64,000 nucleotides of DNA from Alphaproteobacteria bacterium (lineage in GTDB: Bacteria; Myxococcota_A; UBA796; GCA-2862545): positions 1 through 64,000 of the forward strand of contig JACKER010000031.1 in the NCBI GenBank assembly GCA_020632925.1. The letters are read 5' to 3'. The notes below the pieces were generated by a model. It worked only from the letters and a program-made list of their open reading frames with translations. It had not been told where the DNA came from and made no database searches. The first letter of the stretch is position 1, and each line of letters opens with the position of its first letter. Position numbers and translations under genes: made by a program. Shown here piece by piece: positions 42,248 to 52,500 of the stretch.

Positions 42248-42262
42248 GAGCCCGCCGCGCGG

Positions 42263-42268
42263 TATATC
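42263..42268 (+). promoter_or_regulatory. Candidate -10 box for a leaderless kinase mRNA
   Basis: TATATC lies 7 bases before GTG 42276. At that distance transcription would begin at or next to the start codon, and no ribosome-binding site precedes this start, which together suggest a leaderless transcript. No good -35 box is visible, so the call is tentative. Confidence 0.35.
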
Positions 42269-42275
42269 CTCGGCC

Positions 42276-45200
42276 GTGTCGCGTCCCATCGAGCTGGGTC
42301 CCTTCCTGCTGCTCGACCCCATCGGGTCGGGAGCGATGGGGACCGTCTACCACGCCATCCACCCCGACAGCGGGGCGCGCGTCGCGGTCAAGGTGCTCCG
42401 CCCCGAGGCGGCGGCCGACGAGCTGGCGCTGGACAACCTCGAGGGGGAGGTGCGCGCGGTCGCGTTGCTCGACCACCCGCACATCGTGCGGATCTACGAC
42501 GTGGGGAAGATCACGCCGGAGGAGGCCGAGCGGGCGCCGCACGCGCTGGTCGTCGGGACCCCCTGGTTCGCGATGGAGGTCGCGGAGCACGGCTCGCTCC
42601 AGCGGCGGCTGCGCAGCCTGGACGGCAACGACCTGTTCGAGCTCCTGGACCACCTGCTCTCCGCGCTGGCGCACGCCCACGCGCGCGGCATCCTCCACCT
42701 CGACCTCAAGCCCGCGAACGTGATGTTCGGCGGGAGGACCCAGGGCGCGCTGCTCACCGACTTCGGCATGGGGGTGATCGGCGATCCGGATCCCACGGGG
42801 GACTTCGTCCGCGGGACGCCTCACTTCATGGCGCCCGAGCTGGTCCGGGGCCGGTGGGAGGAGCTCGGCCCCTGGACCGACCTGTACGCGCTGGGCAACC
42901 TGGCCTGGGTCGCGGCCACCGGTCACCCCGCGATGCCCGAGGGGACGGCGCACGACATCCTCGCCGCCCAGCTGACGCAGATGCCGCGGTCCTTCGACCC
43001 GCGCATGGACCTGCCCGAGGGGTTCGAGCCCTGGGTCCGCCGGTTGTTGCACAAGGACCCCGATCGACGCTTCGTCTGCGCGGCCGACGCCCGCAAGGCG
43101 CTGATGGAGGTGAGGGCGCTGGACCCGGGGCCGCGGATCCCCGAGGACTGGCGGGTCTCGGAGCTGCAGAGCGCGGCCGAGGTGACGGAGACCACCGGGC
43201 TCGGGCTGGCCATGCTGCGCCAACCGCCGCTGGTGGGACGCACCCGCGAGCGCTCGATGATGTGGCAGGCGCTGCGCGAGGCCGAGGAGGGCGCCACCTG
43301 GGTCGTCGTGATCCGGGGCCCGGCGGGCTCGGGGAAGAGCCGGCTGGGGCAGTGGCTCGGGGTCCGCGCGCACGAGCTGGGGGCAGCGGTCCAGCTCGCG
43401 ACGCGCCACACCGCAGAGGGCGAAGGTGGGATGCGGGCCGCGCTGCGGCGGATGTTCCCGATCGACCTGCGCGACTGGGACGCCGAGCCCGGCCTCGGCA
43501 CCCGCCTGCAGGAGCGAGGTCTCGCGCCGCCGATCGCGCGGGACGTGGCGGCCTGGCTCGCGCGCGGGGTGGTCGAGCAGGTCGGCGGCGGCCAGGAGGG
43601 CTGGTGGGAGCTCGCGGCGGACGCGCTGTTCGCGGTGCGCGCGGATCGCACGCCGGTGGTGCTCGTGGACGACGTGCACCACGGCGTGGACACGCTGCGC
43701 TTCGTCCGCTGGATGCTCACCAACCGACGCCTCGTGCCCGGGGTCTACGTCCTCGTCGCCGAAGACGAGTCGCTGATGGACCTGCCCGAGTCCGAGGAGC
43801 TGCTACAGCAGATCGAGGCGATGGAGGGCGTGGTCACGCTCGAGCTCGGGCCCCTGTCGGAGCAGGCGCGCACCGCGTTGGCGCGACGGGTGCTCCCGCT
43901 CGAGCCGTCGCTCGCCGCGGAGCTGGCCGAGCGGACGGACGGCAGCCCGGGGTACACGGTCGAGATGCTCCACGACCTCGCCGAGCGCGGCGTGCTCGAG
44001 CGGGGGCCGCGAGGGCTCCGGTTGCGCGAGGGGGAGCAGCTGTCGTCGCCGCAGCAGCTCAGCTCGATGTGGGAGGACCACCTCGCCCGCGTCCTCGATG
44101 GGCACCCGGAGTGGCGCGAGCCCCTCGAGGTGGCGGCGGTCCTCGGGACGCAGGTGGACACGGAGCTGTGGCGGGAGGCGTGCAGGCGGCTCGGCCGAGA
44201 GGCCCCCTTCGAGCTGCTCGACGCGCTCGTCGAGGCCCGGCTCGCGCGCCCGATGACGAACGCGATCCGGTTCACCCACCCGATGATGTGCGACGCCATC
44301 GCCGAGGAGGTGACCGACAGCGACGTGTTCCGGGCGTGCGCCGAGGTGCTCACCGGCGTGGACGACGCGCGGGCCGGTGCTGCCTGGGCGCAGGCCGGCG
44401 ACCTGCAGCGCGCGCTCGACGGCTGGATGCGGCAGGCAGAGCGCTTCCGACGGGGGCAGCCTGGACGCCTCGAGACGCTGGTCACGCGCATCCGCGACGC
44501 GGCCGACGAGATCCTCGCGAGCGACGATCCGCGCTGGACGGAGGTGTACGACCTGCAGGTCCGCCTCGCGCTCGATCGCGGGCGGTCCTCGGACGCCCTC
44601 GCGGCCGCGAGCCGGCTGTGGGAGGTGGCCGACGACGATCGGTCGCAGCTGCTCGCCCACCTCGCGATGTCGCGCGCGTCGCTCGACCTGCTGGACCACC
44701 GCGGAGCGCTGCGCCACGTCCGGGCGGCGGGCGAGCTCGTGGAGCGAGGGGTCGTCTCCGATCGGCCGACGCTGGCGGTCGAGCTCGTGGGCGTCGCGAT
44801 CACGCTCGGGTTGCTGGCGGACGCCGAGCGGTGGCTGGCCGAGTGCCGGTCGACGCCCTCGACCGATCTGGAGCAGGCGCGGCTGGCGCTGGCGCACGGC
44901 CAGGCAGCGGCGGCGGCGGATCGCACGCGCTGGCTCGGCACGAAGGCCACGGGCGATCGCTCGTTGCGGGCCCGGGCCGCCCTGTGCGAGGGGTACGCCC
45001 GGCTCTCGCTCGGGAGCCACGAGGAAGCGCTGACGGCGTTCCAGGCTGCTCGTCGGCGATTCCGCGCGCTGGGGCTGGTGACGGAGGCGGTGGCGAGCAT
45101 CGGGCTGGCCGTCACCCTGGACACGCTCGGGCACCAGGACGAGGCGCTGCGGGTGCTGGACACGCTGCAGGCGCACGCCCTCGGGCCCCGCCTGGCCTGG

Positions 45201-45407
45201 AAGGTGGCGCTGGGCGAGGTCGCCGTGCGGGTGTCGCGCCCGCAGGACGTGACCTTCGGGCTGTGGTGGCGCAAGGTGCGGCAGGGGCTGGAGGCGGCGC
45301 TGGCGCTCGATCCGGTGGACGCGCTGGTCCTGCGACACGCCGTGCCGCGCGCGGCGAGGGGCGACCGGGCCACGGAGCTCTCCGACGCGCTGCATCGGTT
45401 CAGGTAG
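42276..45407 (+). CDS. Ser/Thr kinase - AAA ATPase - TPR protein
   Basis: 1043 residues. Kinase (about 8-275): IGSGAMGTVYHA, VAVKVL, catalytic loop HLDLKPANVMF in which the usual HRD Arg is Leu, DFGMGV and GTPHFMAPE. An AAA_16-type ATPase follows (about 320-560) with intact Walker A GPAGSGKSR and Walker B VVLVDDVHHG, then a long TPR-like helical region to the end (WAQAGDLQRALDGWMRQAER, EGYARLSLGSHEEALTAFQA). These resemble PknK/MalT-like signalling ATPases. The HRD change is typical of RD-independent kinases. Leads a five-gene cluster of soluble enzymes. Confidence 0.88.
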   Translation: MSRPIELGPFLLLDPIGSGAMGTVYHAIHPDSGARVAVKVLRPEAAADELALDNLEGEVRAVALLDHPHIVRIYDVGKITPEEAERAPHALVVGTPWFAMEVAEHGSLQRRLRSLDGNDLFELLDHLLSALAHAHARGILHLDLKPANVMFGGRTQGALLTDFGMGVIGDPDPTGDFVRGTPHFMAPELVRGRWEELGPWTDLYALGNLAWVAATGHPAMPEGTAHDILAAQLTQMPRSFDPRMDLPEGFEPWVRRLLHKDPDRRFVCAADARKALMEVRALDPGPRIPEDWRVSELQSAAEVTETTGLGLAMLRQPPLVGRTRERSMMWQALREAEEGATWVVVIRGPAGSGKSRLGQWLGVRAHELGAAVQLATRHTAEGEGGMRAALRRMFPIDLRDWDAEPGLGTRLQERGLAPPIARDVAAWLARGVVEQVGGGQEGWWELAADALFAVRADRTPVVLVDDVHHGVDTLRFVRWMLTNRRLVPGVYVLVAEDESLMDLPESEELLQQIEAMEGVVTLELGPLSEQARTALARRVLPLEPSLAAELAERTDGSPGYTVEMLHDLAERGVLERGPRGLRLREGEQLSSPQQLSSMWEDHLARVLDGHPEWREPLEVAAVLGTQVDTELWREACRRLGREAPFELLDALVEARLARPMTNAIRFTHPMMCDAIAEEVTDSDVFRACAEVLTGVDDARAGAAWAQAGDLQRALDGWMRQAERFRRGQPGRLETLVTRIRDAADEILASDDPRWTEVYDLQVRLALDRGRSSDALAAASRLWEVADDDRSQLLAHLAMSRASLDLLDHRGALRHVRAAGELVERGVVSDRPTLAVELVGVAITLGLLADAERWLAECRSTPSTDLEQARLALAHGQAAAAADRTRWLGTKATGDRSLRARAALCEGYARLSLGSHEEALTAFQAARRRFRALGLVTEAVASIGLAVTLDTLGHQDEALRVLDTLQAHALGPRLAWKVALGEVAVRVSRPQDVTFGLWWRKVRQGLEAALALDPVDALVLRHAVPRAARGDRATELSDALHRFR

Positions 45408-45410
45408 GGG

Positions 45411-46169
45411 GTGTCGGTGGACGTGGGCGGAGAGGGATCGCCGGTCCTGCTGGTGATGGGGCTGGGCATGGCGGGCGCGATGTGGGCGCCGATCCTGCCG
45501 GCGCTGCGCGCGTCGCACCGGGTCGCGACCTTCGACCACCGGGGGCTGGGCTCGCGGGTGGACGAGCCGCCGGCGCGGACGATGGGGGAGCTGGCGGACG
45601 ACGTGCTGGCAACGCTCGACGCGCTCGGGTGGGAGCGCGCCCACCTGGTCGGGGTGTCGATGGGCGGCATGGCCTCGCAGGAGGTGGTGGTGCGTCGTCC
45701 CGATCGCATCGCGAGCCTCGCGCTGATCGCCACGACCGCGTGCGGTCGGAAGGTGCTGCCCCCGACGCGGTCGGCGCTGCTCGCCGTGCTCGGATCCCGG
45801 GAGCGCGAGGACCGGCTCGCGCAGCTGCTCTACCCGCCGGCCTATCGGCGGGAGCACCGCGCGGAGATCGACCGCCGGGTGGCGTCGATGGTGGCGACGA
45901 TGGCGCCCCGAGCGACCACGCGGGCCCACTTCCGGGCGGTGCTGGGGCACGACGCGAGGCAGCGGCTGAAGACGGTGCGCGCGCCGACGCTGGTGATGAA
46001 GCCCGGGCTGGACGCGATGATCCGTCCGACGGCCTCGGACGACCTCGCCCGCCGCGTGCCGCACGCGCGCCTCGCGGTCCTGCCCGACGCGGGCCACGGT
46101 CTGATCCACCAGTCGGCGGATCGGGTGGCCTCGCTGCTGCTCGAGCACCTGGCGCGGAGCGAGGCGTGA
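45411..46169 (+). CDS. Alpha/beta-fold hydrolase
   Basis: 252 residues: LLVMGLGMAGAMWAPILPAL (oxyanion region), FDHRGLGSR, nucleophile in VGVSMGGMASQE, acid near MKPGLDAMIRP and His in PDAGHGLIHQSA. Probably an esterase, lactonase or haloperoxidase-like enzyme; substrate unknown. Start GTG 45411 follows the kinase stop by 3 bases and it is coupled to the next gene by a GTGA overlap. Confidence 0.86.
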   Translation: MSVDVGGEGSPVLLVMGLGMAGAMWAPILPALRASHRVATFDHRGLGSRVDEPPARTMGELADDVLATLDALGWERAHLVGVSMGGMASQEVVVRRPDRIASLALIATTACGRKVLPPTRSALLAVLGSREREDRLAQLLYPPAYRREHRAEIDRRVASMVATMAPRATTRAHFRAVLGHDARQRLKTVRAPTLVMKPGLDAMIRPTASDDLARRVPHARLAVLPDAGHGLIHQSADRVASLLLEHLARSEA

Positions 46170-46801
46170 GCGGGGTCGACGCGGTCCTGCTGGATCTCGA
46201 CGGGACGGTCCTCGACAGCCACGACCTGATCGTCGCGTCCTACCTGCACACCTGCGCGGTGCACGAGCTCGAGGCCGACGTGGAGCTGTTCCGCAGGGGC
46301 ATCGGCAGGCCGCTCGAGGAGATCCTCGCCGGGTTGGCCGCCGAGATCGACCCGACGCACCTCGCCCGGACGTACCGCGAGCACAGCGATCTGCACCACG
46401 ACACCTCGGTCCGCCTGTTCCCCGGGATGCGCGAGGCCCTCGACCGGCTGCGTGCGAGCGGGCGGAAGATCGCCATCGTGACGAGCAAGGCGAAGCCGTT
46501 CGCGGCGCGCGGCCTCGACGTCGTCGGGCTGGACGTGGACCTCCTGGTCGGTCCCAGGGACGCCGCTCGTCCCAAGCCCGCCCCCGACCCGGTGCTGTAC
46601 GCGCTCGAGCGGTTGGGGGTGCCCGCGGACCGGGCGCTGATGGTGGGGGACGCGCCGAGCGACCTGTTGGCCGGGCGCGCCGCCGGGGTCCGCACGGTGG
46701 CGGTCCGCTGGACGGGCCTGCCGCACGCGGAGCTCGAGGCCTGCCACCCCGACCACTGGATCGAGGTACCGGGCGACCTGGTCACGGTGGTGGAGGGGTA
46801 G
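46166..46801 (+). CDS. HAD-superfamily phosphatase (phosphoglycolate phosphatase/PpaX-like)
   Basis: 211 residues: LLDLDGTVLDSHD (nucleophile and DxD), IAIVTSKAKPFAARGLDVV (motif II), ARPKPAPDPVLYAL (motif III Lys) and MVGDAPSDLLAGRAAG (motif IV). The cap is the small helical type. Likely acts on phosphoglycolate, pyrophosphate or similar small phosphates. Start GTG 46166 overlaps the previous stop as GTGA. Confidence 0.88.
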   Translation: MSGVDAVLLDLDGTVLDSHDLIVASYLHTCAVHELEADVELFRRGIGRPLEEILAGLAAEIDPTHLARTYREHSDLHHDTSVRLFPGMREALDRLRASGRKIAIVTSKAKPFAARGLDVVGLDVDLLVGPRDAARPKPAPDPVLYALERLGVPADRALMVGDAPSDLLAGRAAGVRTVAVRWTGLPHAELEACHPDHWIEVPGDLVTVVEG

Positions 46802-47332
46802 GTGGACGACCCGACGGACATCGCGGTGGTCGACGACGCCAACCGCTTCCTGCGCTGGTCGGACCGGGCCGAGGTGCACGGCGGGCGACTGCTCCACCGC
46901 AGCGTCCACGTCCTGCTGTTCACGCCGGACGGGGCGCTCGTGGTCCAGCGCCGGCATCCGGACAAGCTCACGTGGCCGTCGCACTGGGACGTCTCGGTCG
47001 CGGGCCACGTCGAGCGCTCGGACTACCCCGCGGGGCCCGACGAGCGTCTGGACGAGGTCTATGCCGCCGTCGCCGCACGCGAGCTGGAGGAAGAGCTCGG
47101 TGTACGCACCGCGCTCCGCTGCCTGGGCGCCTTCGGTCCCGAGCCGGGCGTCCACTACGAGCAGCTCCACCTGTTCCACGGCGTCCACCCGGGGCCGTTC
47201 CGCATCCAGCCGGAGGAGGTGGCGGAGGTGGCCGCGGTCCCGCTCGAGGCGTTGGACGCGCTCGAGCCCAAGACGTTGGCGCTGCGGCACTGGTGCGCCT
47301 GGTGGGCGCGGCGCTCGGGAGGCGATCGATGA
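46802..47332 (+). CDS. NUDIX hydrolase (isopentenyl-diphosphate isomerase-like fold)
   Basis: 176 residues with a NUDIX box VAGHVERSD...AAARELEEELGV carrying an insert of about 15 residues after the first Gly-His. The N-terminus (DANRFLRWSDRAEVHGGRLL, HRSVHVLLFTPDGALVVQRR) matches YfcD/IDI-type NUDIX proteins. Such enzymes hydrolyse nucleoside diphosphate-linked compounds or isomerise isopentenyl diphosphate. Start GTG 46802 directly abuts the preceding TAG, and its end overlaps the next gene by ATGA. Confidence 0.86.
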   Translation: MDDPTDIAVVDDANRFLRWSDRAEVHGGRLLHRSVHVLLFTPDGALVVQRRHPDKLTWPSHWDVSVAGHVERSDYPAGPDERLDEVYAAVAARELEEELGVRTALRCLGAFGPEPGVHYEQLHLFHGVHPGPFRIQPEEVAEVAAVPLEALDALEPKTLALRHWCAWWARRSGGDR

Positions 47333-48021
47333 CCTGCACGCTCTACTACTGGCCGATCCCGTTCCGCGGGCAGTTCGTCCGCTGGGTGCTCGCGCACGCA
47401 GGTGCCAGCTGGGAGGAGGTGGGCCCGGGTGCCATGAAGGACCGACCGGTGACCGACCAGCCCGTGCCCCACATGGCGCCCCCGCTGCTGGTGGACGACG
47501 AGGCGGGCGTGGCCCTCTCCCAGCTGCCGGCGATCCTGACCTACCTCGCGGGGCGGCACGGCCTGCTCCCGGGCGATCCGGAGCGCGACGCGGCGACGCT
47601 CAAGCTGGTCTGCGACGCGAACGACGTGCTGGACGAGCTGACCCGCAACGGCGGTTCCCAGATGTGGACCCGAGAGGCCTGGGACCGGTTCGTGTCCAGG
47701 CGGTTGCCGAGGTGGATGTCCATCTTCGAGGAGACGGGGCGCCGCCACGGGCTGACCGCCGACGGCGGTACGTTGTTGGGCACGCCGGAGCTCGGGCTCG
47801 CCGATCTCGTCACCGAGACGCTGTGGTTCACGATGACGGACAAGCTCCCGGAGCTGGCGCCGCTCCTCCGCGACACGGCGCCAGCGGTGGCGGCGTTGTC
47901 GACACGGATCGCCGAGCGACCCCCCATCGCGGCCCTGCGCGAGCGGACGGACGCGGCGTGGGGCCGGACCTGGTGCGGCGGCCAGATCGAGGCCTCGCTC
48001 CGCGAGATGCTCGCGGGCTGA
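47329..48021 (+). CDS. Glutathione S-transferase family protein
   Basis: 230 residues. N-terminal thioredoxin-like domain (1-85: TLYYWPIPFRGQFVRWVLAH, MAPPLLVDDEAGVALSQLPA, ILTYLAGRHGLLPGDP) and all-helical C-terminal domain. The pattern matches sigma/mu-like GSTs that conjugate glutathione to electrophiles. A GshB-like glutathione synthetase gene lies elsewhere in this window (59839-60825), so glutathione chemistry is plausible. ATG 47329 has GGAGG and overlaps the previous stop as ATGA. Ends 3 bases from the convergent phosphatase gene. Confidence 0.87.
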   Translation: MTCTLYYWPIPFRGQFVRWVLAHAGASWEEVGPGAMKDRPVTDQPVPHMAPPLLVDDEAGVALSQLPAILTYLAGRHGLLPGDPERDAATLKLVCDANDVLDELTRNGGSQMWTREAWDRFVSRRLPRWMSIFEETGRRHGLTADGGTLLGTPELGLADLVTETLWFTMTDKLPELAPLLRDTAPAVAALSTRIAERPPIAALRERTDAAWGRTWCGGQIEASLREMLAG

Positions 48022-48024
48022 CCG

Positions 48025-49524
48025 TCAGCGCCCGACGATGCCCTCGGCGGGCGGCAGGGTCGCGGCGTCGGGTCCCGGGAGCCCGAGCAGCGCCGCCACG
48101 GTCGGCGCGACCTGGCGCACGTCGTAGGTCACGCCCCGCTCGGGGTGCACGCCCGCGCCCCAGGCCAGCAGGGGCACCTCGGTGTCCTCGGCGAAGGGCG
48201 TGCCGTGGCTCGTGCCCTGGCCCTCGGAGCCCGGGTAGTCGAAGAGTGCGTGTTCGCCGCGCAGGACGTAGATGTCGCCGGACCGCTCCTCGTCGAGCGA
48301 CAGGCGGACGGCCTCGGCGTGCGGGCCCTCGGGCGCCTCCACGCGCCAGGCCCAGGCGCCGGCGATGCCCGGGACCTGACTCACCGCCGCGGCCGCCGCC
48401 AGGGCCGCCTCCGCGGGCGTGTCGCGCGGCAGCCACAGCGAGGGCGCCTCGAAGTGCGCCTTGCCCGCCACCCCGTGGGCCGCCAGCGCGTCGTCCGCCG
48501 CGCGCTCCACCGCCCCCTGCGGGATGCGGACGGCGTCGCGCGCCACGAAGGAGCCGTGGTCGCTCGTCAGCACCACCGAGAAGGCGTCCTGCCCGACCCG
48601 GGACCCCAGCCCATCGAGGAGGCGGCCGAGCGAGGCGTCCAGCCGGACCATGTTGTCCATCGCCTCCCAGCTCTCGGCGGTGAACGTGTGGCCCACGTAG
48701 TCGGTCTCCGAGAACGAGACGGCGAGGAGGTCGTGCCGGCCTGGCTGCTGCCCGAGGCCGAGCCGATCGACCGCCGCCAACGCCGCGTCCACCAGCGCGT
48801 CCCCGGCGAACGGCGTCACCAGGAAGTTCTTCGCCACGGGCGGTGCGTGCGGGAAGGTCGTACCGATCCCGGGGTCGTGCTCGATCGGCGAGTCGTCCGG
48901 GCCGACCCAGCGGGCGTAGTCCTCGGGGTAGAGGGCCGTCCACTCGCGGAACCAGCCGGTGACGTCGACCGCACCCTCGAGGGGACCCGTGAACCCGGGC
49001 AGGCGCGCGTCGTACCACGAGACCAGGTTCGCGTGCGGCCCGCCGAGCATCATCGCGGCGCGGTCCTTCAGCGACACGGCGGCGACCTGTCCGCCCGCAC
49101 CCATGACCCGGTCGGCGAGCGTCGGGACGCGGAGGAAGGCCGGATCGCCGCAGTACACGTCCTTGCCCGGATCGCCGGGCACCCACCAGTCGTTGCTCAC
49201 GATGCCGTTGACCGACGGGGCCGCGCCGGTCGAGATCGTGGCGTGGCCGGGGCAGGTGTACGTGATGGCGTGCGCGTAGTGGGCGTGGTCGTCGGCGGCA
49301 TCGGGTCCGGTCAGCTTCGCGAGCCCTGCCGAATAACGGGCGCGCGGCGTGTCCAGCAGCCTCACCGGGAGCTGATCCACCACGATCAGCACGGCCAGGG
49401 TGGGCGCTGCCTGCGCCGGGGCCGCCTCCTCGACGGCTGCTGCCACGGCGGGCGCGGGCGTGGATCGCCTGCACCCGATGGCCAGGACGCTGAGCGCCAC
49501 GGCCCGAAGGATCACCCGCTGCAT
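48025..49524 (-). CDS. Alkaline-phosphatase/phosphodiesterase superfamily lipoprotein (PafA-like)
   Basis: 499 residues. Lipobox AIGC in MQRVILRAVALSVLAIGC. Nucleophile motif is YTCPGHATISTGA (Thr), as in PafA/type I phosphodiesterases; other metal ligands appear in VVDQLP, ETDYVGHTF and TSDHGSF. The C-terminal region has HGTPFAEDTEVPLLAWG, the usual metal-binding His-Gly. Works outside the cytoplasm on phosphate esters. ATG 49524 has GGAGG upstream. The gene lies 49 bases downstream of the kinase-TPR gene and may share its transcript. Confidence 0.87.
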   Translation of the reverse strand: MQRVILRAVALSVLAIGCRRSTPAPAVAAAVEEAAPAQAAPTLAVLIVVDQLPVRLLDTPRARYSAGLAKLTGPDAADDHAHYAHAITYTCPGHATISTGAAPSVNGIVSNDWWVPGDPGKDVYCGDPAFLRVPTLADRVMGAGGQVAAVSLKDRAAMMLGGPHANLVSWYDARLPGFTGPLEGAVDVTGWFREWTALYPEDYARWVGPDDSPIEHDPGIGTTFPHAPPVAKNFLVTPFAGDALVDAALAAVDRLGLGQQPGRHDLLAVSFSETDYVGHTFTAESWEAMDNMVRLDASLGRLLDGLGSRVGQDAFSVVLTSDHGSFVARDAVRIPQGAVERAADDALAAHGVAGKAHFEAPSLWLPRDTPAEAALAAAAAVSQVPGIAGAWAWRVEAPEGPHAEAVRLSLDEERSGDIYVLRGEHALFDYPGSEGQGTSHGTPFAEDTEVPLLAWGAGVHPERGVTYDVRQVAPTVAALLGLPGPDAATLPPAEGIVGR

Positions 49525-49573
49525 GATCGCCTCCGCCTCGGCCGGGTCGCGTATCTCGCTGCCGCCGGCCCGG

Positions 49574-52500
49574 TCAGCTGCCCGCGAGCGCGTTGGCCTG
49601 CGCCTCGAACCCGAGGTCGCGGAGGGCCTGGACGACCTGCCCGGCCGTGTCTCCGGGTGCAGGCAGCTTCTCGAGCTCCCGCAGGTCGGCGTCCGCACCC
49701 TCCAGGTCGCCCGTGAGCAGCTTGCCGGGGAGTCGGAGCATCAGCGTCAGGGCCAGCGGGACCCAACGCCTGGCCCGCCGGTGGGCCTCGACCAGGTGCG
49801 CGAGCTCGTGGAAGGCCTCGACGTGCCGCTCCTGCAGCACCAGGATCCGGCCGAGCACCAGGGTCGCGGACGCGGCGCCGTGCCCGACGGCGTGCGCCAG
49901 GCGGGCGGCCCGACGGGCGAGCTCCTCGGCCTCCGCCACCCGGCCGCGCCGCGCCACGATGTCGGCGAGGTTTCCCCGAAGGCGAGCCACCTCGTACAGG
50001 TTGCCCCTCGCGGTGGGGCCTTCGAGCGCCAGGCGGGTCAGGCGCTCGGCCTCGGCGAGGTCGTGGCGGAGCATCGCGCACACCGCCAGGCGCGACTGGA
50101 TGCGCTCCCGGAGGGCCTGATCCGTCGTGGTCGCCCAGGCGAGCTCGAGGGCCGCTCGCGCCTCGGGCTCCCGCTCGAGCTGGACGAGGGCCCACGCTCC
50201 CACCATTCGGGCCTTGGCCCGGTCGTCGCCGTCGAGGGAGGCGATGGCCTCGTCCGCCGTGAGCAGCGCTCGCTCGTGCTCGCCCGCCAGCTGCTGCATC
50301 GCGGCGCGGTGCATGAGCGCCGTCCCCAGGACGAACGAGGAGCCCAGCGCGCGGGCGTCCGCGACGAGCGCGTCCACGTCCTCGACCGTCGTCCCGACCC
50401 GGATCCGCTCGCGCGCGGCCACGTGGAGGCGTAGCTCCAGCGCGCTCACGGGGTCCGGATGCTCTGCCAGCAGCCCCCGAACCAGGGACACCAGCTCCTC
50501 GAAGTCCCTCGTCAGACCCCTGCCCAGCTGCTGGTTGGCCAGCGCCAGCCCCGCCGCTGGGTCGCCGCCCCACCACGACCACCGGATCCGGAGTGCCGGA
50601 GGGGCGTCGGGCCAGGAATCCAGCCAGGCACGCGACTGCTCGGGCCGCTCGCGACCGACCTGCGCCGCTGCGCGCGTCCAGGCCGCGCTGACGAAGCTCA
50701 GCCGCCCGTTGGCGGGCATCACGACACCGCTGCGCAGCAGCCGGGCCACGAGCTCGTCCGCGTCCGCCCCGACCGCGCGCCAGCGCTCGGAGAGCAGGGC
50801 GTACGGCGCCCCCGGAGCGAGCCCCAACACCGCGAGCGCGGCGAGATCCGCCTCGGAGCCTCCGGCCAGGGCTCGGTAGCGCTCGACCAGGGCCCCGTCG
50901 TCCTCGATGGTCGGCAGGTCGACTGCGAGGCCGTCCGCCGTGGGCCGGAGGTGGTGCTCCGAGGTGGCGAGCCAGGCCAGGATCCGCGTGGGGAATCCAC
51001 CGAAGCGAGCCACCAGGCGGTCGGCGGTGACCGGGACCAGCCAGCACGCCCGCTCGACCGCCACCATCGCAATCGCGGGTTCGAGCTCCGCCATCGCGTG
51101 GCGCGGCGCTCCGCGGAGGACGGCAGCGGCCTCCGGGTGTTCGGAGAGCGCCTGGTCGGAGGCCACGGCGAGGGTGATCACCGGCGCGTCGCGGCCAGCT
51201 TCGGCGAGCAGCGCCAGCTCCTCGGGGCACCGGTCCGCCGAGGGCACCACCACCAGCAACGGACGTCGCCTGGCGAGCGCGGCGAGCAGGGCAGGGCAGA
51301 CGGACGCCGATCCGTCCCCGGCGATCCAGCCGCCGACCGCCGCCACCACCTCGTCGTCGAGGGAGCCGCCGCAGGTCGCGAGGTGCGTCGCCACCCGCCA
51401 CGCGGCGCTGGCGGCGTCCAGATCCGTGGTCCCGAGCCGCGCTGCGAGCACCTCCCGCAGGGGCTCGGGGGCCGCGCCGTCCACGACCAGCAGCTCCACC
51501 CGGCCCCGTGCGGCCAGATCCCGACCCCACCACACCGCCAGCGACTCCGCACCCGCGTCGTCGGCGCCCGCGAGGTGCACCATCCGTGGTCCGACCCCGT
51601 CGATCCCGGCCTCCAGCACGACGCCGAGCTGCTCGAGCAGGTCCTCGTACCCGACCGGGGCGAACGAGCGGGCGCCGAGCATGGTCGGGCTCACGCTCGC
51701 GAGCACCCGCTCGAGCCGGGTCATCGGGCGTCTCGGTGGGCGAGCCGGTGCGTGGATGGGCGCCGGACCGATGGGTGAGAGCTCGACCGGCTCGAGGTCA
51801 CCGTCCACGTCGCCGAGGTCGACGGTGTCTGAGCTCCCGCCCAGCAGCACGCGTCCGGCGGGCGCCGCCGGATCGGGCTCTCCCAGCGCGAGCAGCTCGC
51901 CGAGCGCGTCGGAGGCGGTGGGGAAGCGGGCCGCCGGCTCATCGGCCAGGCACCAGGCGAGCCAGCGACCGAGGCCGGGCGGGGTGGGGGTGCCCGGCGC
52001 GAGCAGCGTCATCGCCGTGCGTCCGACCGCGAACAGGTCGGTCCACGGGCCGATCTCGCGCCAGCGCCGCAGCCGTTGCTCGGGCGCCATGAAGGCCGGC
52101 GTCCCCTGGCTCGAGCTCATCACGTCCAGATCCTCGGGTTGGACGGCGAGCCCGAAGTCCGTGAGGCGGTACCCGTCACGCGCGTCTCGCGGATCGGGCC
52201 GGAGGATGTTCCCGGGCTTCACGTCGCGGTGGACGAGGCCGGCGGCGTGCGCGAGGGCGAGGGCGTCCAGCAGGTCGTGCAGGGCCGCGCGCGCCTCGGA
52301 CCAGCTCCCCGCGAAGCCGTCCAGCGAACCCCCGTGCGCCAGCTCCGAAACGACGTAGGGAGTGCCCGCGTCGATCCCGGTGATCGCGGCCTCCTCGTGC
52401 GTCACCGCCCCGACGTCGACCACGAGCGCGATCCGTGGATGGAACAGGCTGGCCGCGGCGCGCGCCTCGTCCACGATGGCACGTCGGTGGCGCTCCAGCC

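Noticed and set aside
41714..46801. Open frame of 1695 codons on the plus strand across several genes
   Set aside because: Only its last 211 codons (46166-46801) are a recognisable protein; the rest is Arg/Gly/Ala-rich shadow sequence in frame with real genes of other frames, common at this G+C.
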